This document shows positions 45,300 to 54,636 of a stretch of 64,000 nt of DNA, piece after piece (position 1 is the first letter of the stretch; each line of letters starts with the position of its first letter). Below the pieces are notes generated by a model, which saw only the letters and a program-made list of their open reading frames with translations, ran no database searches and was not told where the DNA came from. The DNA is from Catenaria anguillulae PL171 (lineage: Eukaryota; Blastocladiomycota; Blastocladiomycetes; Blastocladiales; Catenariaceae). Position numbers and translations under genes: made by a program. Location: NCBI GenBank assembly GCA_002102555.1, contig MCFL01000090.1:1-64000 (forward strand), in the 5' to 3' direction.

Positions 45300-45523
45300 A
45301 TCCATAGGGCTTTGATTGACCTGACTGATAACAATCTTTGCACCTGGCAATGCAAGTTAGGACACGCCTCCACCGACATCGTTCTTCATCCACTCTTGAC
45401 ACCGCTGCGCATCCGATTCCGTGAAAAAGGCAACCTTGAGCAATCGGACAAGCTCGCGGCGCGAACCAAGTGCGACGGCGGCAGGATCACGAGCACGGGC
45501 GCCTTGGTTGAGGTGGTGGTCAT
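45300..45523 (-). pseudogene. VILPP deletion relic (N-domain start fused to delta module)
   Basis: From the ATG at 45523 it reads MTTTSTKAPVLVILPPSH, identical to the start of the next gene upstream (K/J). It then jumps out of frame into the second half of a delta module (SRRELVRLLKVAFFTESDAQ ... GGGVS) and a stop. Decayed delta-end sequence (PGAKIVI-like) continues to about 45300. About 1.5 kb or more of the normal gene is missing between the two pieces. The start context GCCGCCATGACC is still intact. Confidence 0.75.
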
Positions 45524-45747
45524 GGCGGCAACACCAATGAGGAAGCTTTGCTCGGTGTCCGGTTGATTCACAACCCATAGGCATTGCACAGCAAGCCAAG
45601 ACTTGATTGCATGTACATAGTCTACCAATCGTTCGAGCTCCCCTCGTCCAATCCCGCTCGCGATGTGTCATTAGGTCCGTTCACCACAACTGTACCGCGA
45701 CAGCGCCCCAACGAACAGGAACCGAATGTACTGCACCGGCTGTCCGT

Positions 45748-48700
45748 CTAAGCTCCACTTCCACCCCGCCTGCTGTTCCCCGTCACAATTTTGAGCTCTT
45801 TCCCATCCGCCGTCACCCCGGCATACATGCCTGCCTTGATTCCCGTCCGCACCTGCAACACAAACTGATCTGCCACCGCCTCCGAGTCAAACACAAACTC
45901 CGAGGTGAGTCGTCCATTTGCACTGCGCACGCCCATGCGCACAGGCTCAACGGGACCCGTCAGCGAATCAAGAATGGTGCTGAACACACTCGACACGGGT
46001 TTCGACGGATCAATCCCAGTGACGGAAACGTGCACTTGCTTTGACGGCGCCGGACTCGGCGCTTCAGATGCCAATGGCGGGAGTGTCTGAGGAACGCGTT
46101 GTGTCGTGGGCGCCGGCGACCGTGTCCGTGACCGTGACCGTGACAAAGGTTGCAACGGATGTGTAGGCGGATCCGCCATCATTGGGTCCATGAGATTCCC
46201 CACGACAAGGTGTGCACCTGGCAATGCGAGCTTGGACGCGCCTCCCCCAACGTCCTGCTTGATCCACAGCAGACATTGCTTGGCATCCGATTCTGTGTAA
46301 AAGGCAAGCTTGAGCGATCGAACGAGCTCGTGGCGCAAACTACTCAGTGAATGCGGCTCGAAAAGCGTGGCTCCGGCGAGTTTGATGCCGCGAGGAACGA
46401 GTACTGGAATGATGTGAACGAGCTCGAGGTCAGGTTTGAGGTCAGAAACATGTAAACGATAATGCTCAGTTGATGCTTCGGGCAACGCGTCGATCGCGCC
46501 CAGCACATCGGGCTCGTGCGACGCCAGAGGAGTGGATGGATGTGGCACAGTTGGACTGGATGGAACTGGTTCAGTAGGTGAGGTCGCTGCCAGCGTGGCG
46601 CCCGTGACAGTGACTTTGGTATTGGGAACGAGCACCTTGGCAACAGAACCACCCGCAACAGCTTGATCTTTGATCCAGTCGTGCGTCAGTTGCAAATCGC
46701 GCTGGGATTCAAATTCCAGTCGGACAAATCGAGACTTCTCCGGTCGACCCGCGAGTGACTTCAAGGGCATAAGGTGCATATCAACCAGCGATACGCCGGC
46801 TGGTACGAGCGCGGAAAAAAGTTGGTCCTTGGTGAGATGGTCGAGCAGGTTGCCAATTGTAACACGGTAGATTGCTGGTGGCGGAGTGATTGGCTGAGCC
46901 GCGGGCAGGTCAGACGAAGATGAATGGGGCGGTGTGGAAGCTGACGAGGCAATAGATCTAGTCGTCGAATTGGCTTGCGGCGGCTTGCATGAATGATTCA
47001 TGTAAATGCTGGCTGTTCGCACAATCATTTTGGCAACACATCCACCTGGTTTCGAATGATGCTTGATCCAAAGTCCACACAAATTGGCTTCGACTTCGGT
47101 CTCGAACGCAAGCGTGACAAACCGGGCGAGTTCGGGACGGCCAACACCAAGAGGTTTGAGTGCGTGAAGAGTTGCGCCAATGAGCTGAATTCCGTCGGGA
47201 ATGATGTTGGCAACCATTGACTTGTCCGCAAATGAATCGCGCAAGTTGCCCACCGTCAGGCGCCATGCAGCGTCGTCGGCATCTGGCAGGTCACTCGGTA
47301 CAGATGCGGCTGACGGGACGGCGGCCAAGGATGACGGATCAGGTGAAAATGGCAAAGGAGAATCGGAAATTGCGGCCGCAGCTGCTGCCTTGACGTGCAT
47401 CAAGTCTCCAGGCGACATGCCTGCCGGCAGCATGTTCACCGATAAAACTGGCGTCACGACCTTGTCAGCCAAATCCCCAGCGCTTGCCGCTTGTTTGAGC
47501 CAGTCAATGTGCAGCTTGGCGTTCTTGGGCTTGTCAAACGCCAATAGAACCGAGCGAACCTTTGATCGCCCAGGACCCAACGGGAGCGGCGAATAGAATG
47601 TCGCGCCCTTGATAGCGGCGTCGCCATTGGAGCATGCGCTGAATATCTCGGCGTCACTCAATGTTGGCACAAAGTCGCAAATGAGGACCCGTGGGTCATG
47701 GATGGCGGCTGGTTTGATATTTGACACGTCGCAGGCGAGGACATGAGACTCGGAAGTGGCCGGCGTCATCGTAGGGAGCGAAGCTGGAGAGCATGGCTCC
47801 GCGGCCACAGCGACATTAAGAGGCGATGCAATGATGGAGTCGCCACGGACTGGAGGCTTGAATCAGTTGAATGCACAGCAACGAGAGAATCACGGGCAAA
47901 GATCAAGACATGCCATCAGAAGGAGTCGCCATCGAAACCACAGGAGATTGGACTTTTGGGTTTGACTCGACTTCGAGCCGCGATCCCACCACGATTCTCT
48001 TGAGGTCCAAACTGATATTGAACTGCCACTTGATCCATCCCTTGTACCACTTGATCTCCTCCTCGGACTCGAACACGAGCGTGACAGAGCGACCAGTGGG
48101 ATGCGAGAGGGGTTGAAATGACACGCCAAATGGGACCAGTCGTCGCGGAACGGCATTCAAGAGAATGTCGAGGTTGCTTGCGCTCGCAGCAAAGCCCGTG
48201 AGTGTGACATGCCAGGGACTTGATTCCGCCGCAGCGGGCGGCAGATTGCTGAGCATGTGGGAAGAATCGGTCCCAAGAAATAAGTCGGCTCTCTTGAAGC
48301 TCATGGAACCTTCCACAGAGTCTCTCGGTAAAATAACCATTGTGAAGCAGTTATCAGGCCGCCCACCCGGAAACAAGAACGATTCACCCAGGCTGCCTTT
48401 GTTGACGGCCGAACGCAACCATGACTGATATACCTTGACATGTCTGGGATTACTGAAGGCAAAAGCGGCCGATCGCACCATGCTGTTGTTTGGACCAATC
48501 GGTCGGGGCGGGTAAAACGTCGCGGAGCTGATCGTAACGTTGGGCGGCGCTAGCTGAAGGATTTGAGCATCAGACAGAGTGGGAGCGAAGCCCATGACAA
48601 GGAGACGCATGGAATCGATTGGCGCCGGGGAAATCGCATTCGCCGGCTCGGTAAATGATGCCATCGGCGCAGGTGCAGGTGCAGGTGCAGGCGGAGAGCT

Positions 48701-48937
48701 CGAAACCATTGTCGACGCAGCTGGGGCTGCGGGTGTGGATACCCGCACCGTGTTTTCCTCGTCCGCTTGCAATTCGTCACCCGACACCCACGCAAACCTG
48801 AGGTTGAGGTCCAAGATGTTGAGTGACAGATCGTCAAAGGCTTTGCGGGCAAGCTTGAGCACTCGAGTGAGGTCCGGGCACGCGTGCGACGGCGGCAGGA
48901 TCACCAGCACGGGCGCCTTGGTCGAGGTGGTGGTCAT
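45748..48937 (-). CDS. VILPP-family protein K/J (long form, two alpha-beta pairs)
   Basis: I model one gene of 1034 residues. Exons are 48937-47942 and 47856-45748, with an 85-bp intron (GTGGTT...TCAAG) at phase 0. The donor is weak, so two separate genes remain possible. The reason for joining is that the first half has the N domain (KAPVLVILPPSHACPDLTRV) with alpha and beta but no end. The second half has alpha, beta, gamma, delta and C but no N domain and no good start (first ATG 47769). Second-half modules begin PRVLICDFVPTLSDAEIFSA, WRLTVGNLRDSFADKSMVAN, YRVTIGNLLDHLTKDQLFSA and YRLHVSDLKPDLELVHIIPV. The C domain is VSVTGIDPSKPVSSVFSTIL. Alpha-beta would thus be duplicated compared with H. 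Confidence 0.65.
48668..48691. repeat. (GGTGCA)n hexanucleotide repeat in coding sequence
   Basis: Four units that encode a Pro-Ala run in the K/J linker on the minus strand. It is a short, in-frame and length-variable type of tract. Confidence 0.75.
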
Positions 48938-49400
48938 GGTGGCGGCAAAGAATAAATGATGATGCGCTGCGACAGGTCGAGGGCTTGCTTTGCTTTGGCC
49001 TAGGATACCAATCCATTGAGTTTTTTTTTTGCCGCCGGCCCCGGTCACGATCATGAGATCAATGATTCCTGGGCACCCCCTTCAAGGCGGTGCGCCGACG
49101 CTGTCAAAAAAACCTTCCACGTGTATCATACAGAGCACACATGTCGAAAGACAGATGGATTGAACGAAAGAGCGAGAAAATACATGGCAATAGATGGCAC
49201 TCGGGCAGACCCAGACGCCGAATTACAGAACAATGTCCCACTCGCCAGTTGTTGATCATGACGAAAAATCACGGCTTTCCATAGTCGACCGGTCCAGGGC
49301 ATACTCGGAACGTGACAAAAACCAAGCAAGTCATGACGGCAACAAGGCACATCGTAACTTTGCGTGCCCATCGGAAAGTTGCTGATGCACCCACGATTAC
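48938..49400. other. Spacer with poly-T tract
   Basis: A 463-bp spacer between two minus-strand VILPP genes (K/J and L), with a run of T at 49020-49030. It holds the promoter of K/J. No gene is seen. Confidence 0.45.
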
Positions 49401-50963
49401 CTATGCTGCCATTGGATCCATGGGATTGCCCACAACAATCTTTGCCCCGGGCAACACCACTTTGGACGCACCACCACCCGAATCTAGCTTGATCCACTGC
49501 TGACACTTTTTGGCATCTGACTCGGTGACAAATGCAAACTTGAGCGACCGCACCAGCTCGCGGCGAGACCCGCCCATTGGGCGCGGCGCAAAGAGCGACG
49601 CACCAGCGAGCTTGACGCCGCGCGGTACGAGCGCAGAAACGAATTGGGCAAGCTCGAGGTCAGGCTTGAGATTGGAAACGTGAAGGCGATAGTTGTTTGG
49701 TGATGCTTCGGGTAAAGGGTCGTCCGTGGTAGCCGGAACGGATGAGGTTGCAGTGGCTTTTGGTGTGGTGTTGGCGGTTTTCGATGGTGTTGGCTTTTGT
49801 GCAGCTAGAGTCGACCCTGATGACGACACAGCCGCAGGCGACTTGAGCTTTTGAATGTCTGCAACGACTTTGGCTTTGGGGACGAGTAGATTGGCAATGC
49901 GGCCACCTTTGCCAGACTCGGCCCGAACCCAGTCATGCGCTGCTTGTGCGTCACTTTGGGTGTCAAAGTTAATCCAGACATAAAGGCACTTGTCTGGCCG
50001 GTCACTGAGTTGAACGAGAGATTGAATACTGAGATCAATGAACGACACGCTGGGTGGAATCAGAAGTGAAGAGAGCTGAGATTTACTGAGTGTCGGTAAA
50101 AGGTTACCAACAGTCAGGCGGTATCGAGTCGACTTGTCAGCACTTGAAGTCGGTGCAGGTGGACGAGTCACTGGCTGGGCAAGAGAGATGGGCGTGGTGA
50201 CTGCAGGTGCAGCTGAAGTTGAGGAAGAGCTAGGAGTAGGAGACGAGGAGCGGGTACGAGCTTTACGAGGTGCGCTGGGCTCATTGAGACCAATTTTTCC
50301 TTTTGGCGTAATGATTTTGCGCAACGCCCCGCCATCCTTTGATTCCTTCTTGATCCAATCGTAGCACGCAAATGCGTGCGCTTTCGACGCGAATGTCAGC
50401 TTGATAAATCGCACCGTTTCGGGCCGCTCCTTGCCAAGTCGACTCGGAGGGAGGGCAGTCGCACCGGTCAGGGTCACTCCTTTAGGAGCAATGTGAGCGA
50501 GAATCTCGTCCCTGGACAGGGTACCGATAAAGTTGCCAACGACCAGCTTCCAATCACAATCACGGGCATCGGGAACAACTGTTGCCGTGGCTGATGCCGC
50601 TGAGCCGTTTGGCAACGCGGCCGGAACAGTCACAGGTACAGCAACCTTGGCGATGTTGGCGGCAGGTCGCACAAGTGGTTTGGGCGGTAATGGCGAATCG
50701 AGTGCAGGTGCGGGTACCACTCTCGTCTGTGCCGGAAGCACGACAGGTTGCGCGGCAGGCGGTGACCCAATGGCGTGAAGAGCAGGGTTTTCAGTCTGCA
50801 GCTCGTCGTCGGATACCCAAGCAAACCGAAAGTTGAGATCTAAGGTGTTGAGTGCGACATCGTCAAAGGCCTTGCGGGCAAGCTTGAGGACTCGTTCCAG
50901 ATCTGGACACTTGTGCGTTGGCGGCAAGATGACGAGCACGGGCGATTTGGTCGAGGCGGTCAT
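49401..50963 (-). CDS. VILPP-family protein L (N, beta, gamma, delta; no C domain)
   Basis: Single-exon gene for 520 residues; ATG at 50963 in the conserved GCCGCCATGACC context. It has the N domain (SPVLVILPPTHKCPDLERVL ... FRFAWVSDDEL), beta (WKLVVGNFIGTLSRDEILAH ... CYDWIKKESK), gamma (YRLTVGNLLPTLSKSQLSSL ... AAHDWVRAESGKGGRIANLL) and delta (YRLHVSNLKPDLELAQFVSA ... CQQWIKLDSGGGASKVV). Alpha is absent. It ends NPMDPMAA at a stop right after delta, where the other copies go on into a linker and the C domain. Linkers are Ala/Ser/Thr-rich. No separate C-domain piece is seen downstream before the next gene, so this is a natural short form or a clean 3' truncation. Confidence 0.8.
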   Translation of the reverse strand: MTASTKSPVLVILPPTHKCPDLERVLKLARKAFDDVALNTLDLNFRFAWVSDDELQTENPALHAIGSPPAAQPVVLPAQTRVVPAPALDSPLPPKPLVRPAANIAKVAVPVTVPAALPNGSAASATATVVPDARDCDWKLVVGNFIGTLSRDEILAHIAPKGVTLTGATALPPSRLGKERPETVRFIKLTFASKAHAFACYDWIKKESKDGGALRKIITPKGKIGLNEPSAPRKARTRSSSPTPSSSSTSAAPAVTTPISLAQPVTRPPAPTSSADKSTRYRLTVGNLLPTLSKSQLSSLLIPPSVSFIDLSIQSLVQLSDRPDKCLYVWINFDTQSDAQAAHDWVRAESGKGGRIANLLVPKAKVVADIQKLKSPAAVSSSGSTLAAQKPTPSKTANTTPKATATSSVPATTDDPLPEASPNNYRLHVSNLKPDLELAQFVSALVPRGVKLAGASLFAPRPMGGSRRELVRSLKFAFVTESDAKKCQQWIKLDSGGGASKVVLPGAKIVVGNPMDPMAA

Positions 50964-51326
50964 GGCGGCAATGACATTGGGAAGATGAGTTGCTCTGAGT
51001 GCGTTACTTCATTCCACAACATACGTGGCATGGATTACATAGTAGTCACGGTGTTTCTTTATTCGATCCATTCCCTTTATACCTCCATGTTGAAGGAGCC
51101 ATCGTTCTTGGCGGCGTTCTTTTTATCGCGATGCAAACAGTGCAGACATCAGAATTACGTCCGAATGGCCTGAGTACGAATGGTATGAGGGCCGTATGCC
51201 AATGCACGTACGCATGCATGACGAAATTGATTTCACAAGAGCTCTTTGTGCCAATACAATAACAAAACATTGCAACACCGAAACACGACCAATCAAAACC
51301 ATTGCCATTTACTCTCCACCACCACC
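50964..51326. other. Spacer between VILPP genes L and M
   Basis: A 363-bp AT-richer spacer between two minus-strand genes. It should carry the L promoter and the M 3' end. No gene is seen. Confidence 0.45.
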
Positions 51327-54278
51327 TCAACTGCTGCCGCCCTTGGCAATCTTGAGCTCTTCTCCCGCCGCCGTCACGTCCGCATACTTTCCCTCCCTGA
51401 TTCCTATCCACACCTGTAACACAAACTGCTTTGCCGTCGCCTCCGAGTCAAACACAAACTCGGCTCCACGCCGTCCATTTGCGTTCCGGACGCCCATGCG
51501 CAGGGGCTCAACAGGGCCTGTTAGCGATCCGAGAATGGTGCTGAACACGGTTGACACGGGCTTGGCTGGATCGATGCCAATCAGTGAGATGTGGAACAAG
51601 GGCGCACCCATTGAAGGAGCAGGAAGCGACGATGTGTTGGACGACACGGATGGCGAACGTGATGGTTGACGAGACGCGAGATCGGAAGTGCGCTGTGTGT
51701 TTGAGGTGGCCAACACGGCCGCGTGCGGGCTGGGCGGCAAAGGCCGTGTTTGGGCGAGCGCGAGAAGGCTGGGAGATGTCGGCTCTTCCACCACACCACC
51801 CGCGCTCTTGTCAGCCTCGACTGGCGGATCCGCCATCATCGGGTCCATGGGATTACCCACAACAATCTTTGCACCTGCCAACACCACCTTGGACACACCA
51901 CCACCCGAATCTTGCTTGATCCACTGCTGACAACGTTTCGCGTCCCATTCTGTGAGAAATGCAAATTTGAGCGACCGGACCAGCTCGCGGCGCGATCCGC
52001 CCATTGGTCGTGGGGCAAAGAGTGACGCGCCAACGAGCCGTACGTCGCGCGGGACGAGCGCGGGAATAATTTGTGCAAGCTCGAGGTTTGGATCGAGGTT
52101 GGATACGTGCAGACGGTAGTTGTTGGGTGAAGCTTCGGGAAGGTCGGTAATGGTAGCAGGTGAGGCATGCAAGGAGGGTGAATGCGCCAAAGATGATGGA
52201 CTGTGCGTGTGTGACGAAGGAGGTGCGGGTGCTGGTACCGGTATTGCAGAAGAAGAAGAAGAAAAAGTGGATGGCTGGATGATATTGATAATGGGCTTGA
52301 CTTTTTGCGGCAGTAAACCGGCAACAAGTCCTCCTGCCACTGCTTGCGAACGGATCCAGTCGTGTGCGACTTGAAGTTCATGCTCGGATTTGAACTCAAG
52401 GGCAACGTAGCGGCACTTTTCGGGACGGCCAGTGAGCTGTTGGGATGGATGAAGAGTCATTCTCGAAGGTGAAAGGCCTGGTGGGAGAAGATTGGCAAAT
52501 AGCTGGTCCTGAGTAAAGTGATGGAGAATGTTGCCAACTGTGAGACGAAACGGCGATGATGGATTTGCCCCGGGAATGCTGGCCGGCTGTGGGGAAATGG
52601 CGCACGCTAAAGGTGGGCCCGATGCTCCGGTGGTGATGCTGCCTAACGAGATCGATGCAGGCGGAGTCATGGCAGCCGAAACGTAAACCTTGGCTCCGGG
52701 TGAAACCAAGTCAGTCATTGGGCCGCCAACGTCGGCTCTGGATGCGATCCATTCGCGACACACCCGTGCGTCTGATTGGGAGTCAAAAGCGAGCGTCATG
52801 TAGTGAACGGGCTCGGGGCGGCCAGTGCCAAGGGGGCGTGGGGCGTGAATCACTGCGCCTGCCAGGTTAATGCCGGCAGGGATGATGTTTGCAAGCACAT
52901 CTGCGGCGAGTGCGGACGGCCGTAGGTTGCCAACCTTGATCCGCCAATGACAGTCTTGCGGTTCTGGTACGCTGGCGGGAAGAGTTTGGGCAGACAATGG
53001 AAGCGACGGAAGCTTTGCCTGTGCACCGCCAATTTGGAGCGGACGAGAGGCAGTCGGTGATGGGGTGGGCTGTTGGGTAACCGATGAAGCCGGCGGTGAG
53101 CTGTTGTTGGTCGGGCCAGCGGGAGTCGTAGCAGGAATGAGTGTGGCGGCCGTTGGACGAGGAGCACCAGGTTCATTCAGACTGAGCTTGCCATTTGGCG
53201 TGATGATTTTACGCACAACCCCGCCCTCATCAGACTGATTCTTGATCCAATCGTAGCAAGCAAATGCATGGTCTTTTGACGCAAACGCCAGCTTGATAAA
53301 CAAGACCATCTCAGGCCGCCCTTTTCCAAGTCGGCTCGGTGGGTACATTGTCGCACCTGTCAAAGTGACGCCTTGAGGTACAAGGCTGTTGATAATCTCT
53401 TGCTTGGAGAGGGTGCTGATAAAGTTTCCTGCGACAAGCCGCCAGTTACGATCGGTGGCCTGGGGAAGACCGTGCGGCACTGCTGCTGCCGCCGGGGCGC
53501 AGGATGATACTGTAGCAGCGTCTTTTGCAACTTGCGGGGCCGTCAGCGAGTTGCCGAAAAGCAACGACTTGTTGGGCTCGCTCAACGTTTCCTCGAGCTC
53601 CACTCTTTGCGGAAGGAAGATGGTCAAGACACTCTTGGTCATCAACTTGCCCGCCAGCGACCCATTCGCGGCTGACTGCTTGATCCAATCGAAATACTCC
53701 TTGGCGTGCTTGGCCTTGGCAAAGGCAAAGACAACCGAGCGAACCATCGACCTGCCGAAGCCCAAGGGTCGCGCTGGGTAGAATATTGCGCCAATGATTT
53801 CAATCTCGGGAGGACACATGCCGAGAATTTCGGTGTCAGACAAGCTTGGTGCAATGTCGGAAAAGAAGATTCGGAAACAGTTGGGATCCGCCTCCTTGAT
53901 GGACAATTTGCGGACTGCGACTGCCGTTGTCGTCGCGTTATCTGACTGAGCGGCCAGTGGCGCGGGCAGCGCAGGCCGAACGGCTGCCGGCACCGGTGCT
54001 GCACCGGCGTGCGGTTGCGGAAGCGCTGGGCGACTTGAGGTGGTTTTCGCAGGCGAGAGTCCATGGGGACCTAAGCTGGGAGCGAAACCCTCCTCCATCA
54101 AGTCTGGCTGCAGCTCATCGCCCGATACCCAAGCGAATCGAAGGTTGAGGTCCAAGATGTGGAGCGCGAGGTCGTCAAAGGCTTTTCGGGCGAGCTTGAG
54201 GACTCGTTCCAGATCCGGACACTTGTGTGTGGGCGGCAAAATCACGAGCACGGGCGATTTGGTCGAGGCGGTGGTCAT
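51327..54278 (-). CDS. VILPP-family protein M (five modules, intronless)
   Basis: Single-exon gene for 983 residues from the ATG at 54278 (MTTASTKSPVLVILPP). The frame is open upstream of this but carries only the antisense of the next gene. Domains in order: N (VLVILPPTHKCPDLERVLKL ... LRFAWVSGDEL); alpha (FRIFFSDIAPSLSDTEILGM ... MVRSVVFAFAKAKHAKEYFD); beta (WRLVAGNFISTLSKQEIINS ... CYDWIKNQSDEGG); a second beta-type (WRIKVGNLRPSALAADVLAN ... CREWIASRADVGG); gamma (FRLTVGNILHHFTQDQLFAN ... VAHDWIRSQAVAGG); delta (YRLHVSNLDPNLELAQIIPA ... NPMDPMM); and C (HISLIGIDPAKPVSTVFSTI ... AEFVFDSEATAKQF). It is the longest uninterrupted member and the best template for aligning the family. Confidence 0.82.
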   Translation of the reverse strand: MTTASTKSPVLVILPPTHKCPDLERVLKLARKAFDDLALHILDLNLRFAWVSGDELQPDLMEEGFAPSLGPHGLSPAKTTSSRPALPQPHAGAAPVPAAVRPALPAPLAAQSDNATTTAVAVRKLSIKEADPNCFRIFFSDIAPSLSDTEILGMCPPEIEIIGAIFYPARPLGFGRSMVRSVVFAFAKAKHAKEYFDWIKQSAANGSLAGKLMTKSVLTIFLPQRVELEETLSEPNKSLLFGNSLTAPQVAKDAATVSSCAPAAAAVPHGLPQATDRNWRLVAGNFISTLSKQEIINSLVPQGVTLTGATMYPPSRLGKGRPEMVLFIKLAFASKDHAFACYDWIKNQSDEGGVVRKIITPNGKLSLNEPGAPRPTAATLIPATTPAGPTNNSSPPASSVTQQPTPSPTASRPLQIGGAQAKLPSLPLSAQTLPASVPEPQDCHWRIKVGNLRPSALAADVLANIIPAGINLAGAVIHAPRPLGTGRPEPVHYMTLAFDSQSDARVCREWIASRADVGGPMTDLVSPGAKVYVSAAMTPPASISLGSITTGASGPPLACAISPQPASIPGANPSSPFRLTVGNILHHFTQDQLFANLLPPGLSPSRMTLHPSQQLTGRPEKCRYVALEFKSEHELQVAHDWIRSQAVAGGLVAGLLPQKVKPIINIIQPSTFSSSSSAIPVPAPAPPSSHTHSPSSLAHSPSLHASPATITDLPEASPNNYRLHVSNLDPNLELAQIIPALVPRDVRLVGASLFAPRPMGGSRRELVRSLKFAFLTEWDAKRCQQWIKQDSGGGVSKVVLAGAKIVVGNPMDPMMADPPVEADKSAGGVVEEPTSPSLLALAQTRPLPPSPHAAVLATSNTQRTSDLASRQPSRSPSVSSNTSSLPAPSMGAPLFHISLIGIDPAKPVSTVFSTILGSLTGPVEPLRMGVRNANGRRGAEFVFDSEATAKQFVLQVWIGIREGKYADVTAAGEELKIAKGGSS

Positions 54279-54636
54279 GGTGGCGGTGACCTGAGCTGGA
54301 GATGGACCCACCGGGTGGAGTGGCATGTAATGGCTGTAATGAGTGCATCGAGTCGACGTGGCCGTCTTCGCACATCGCATTAACTGTATTAAGGTTAATA
54401 TCATATGTATGTTTGCTTGCCTGCTTTGAATGCATATGAAGTGGACAACGATAACAAACAAAAACAAGGGAGCCGCCATGTGTTTATAGCGAGGGCAAAC
54501 GCAGTATTTACAAGAAGGGAGGCCAAAAACAACAAGTTTGCACAGCACATGCCACCGCCCATTACCAACATTCCCATCACCACAGCCAAGTCGCCAATCC
54601 TCATCTCTTGACCCCGGCCATCTCAGGCTCTCTCGC
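54279..54636. other. Spacer between VILPP genes M and O/N
   Basis: A 358-bp spacer that contains the M promoter side. It has AT-rich patches (54380-54420). No gene is seen. Confidence 0.45.
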
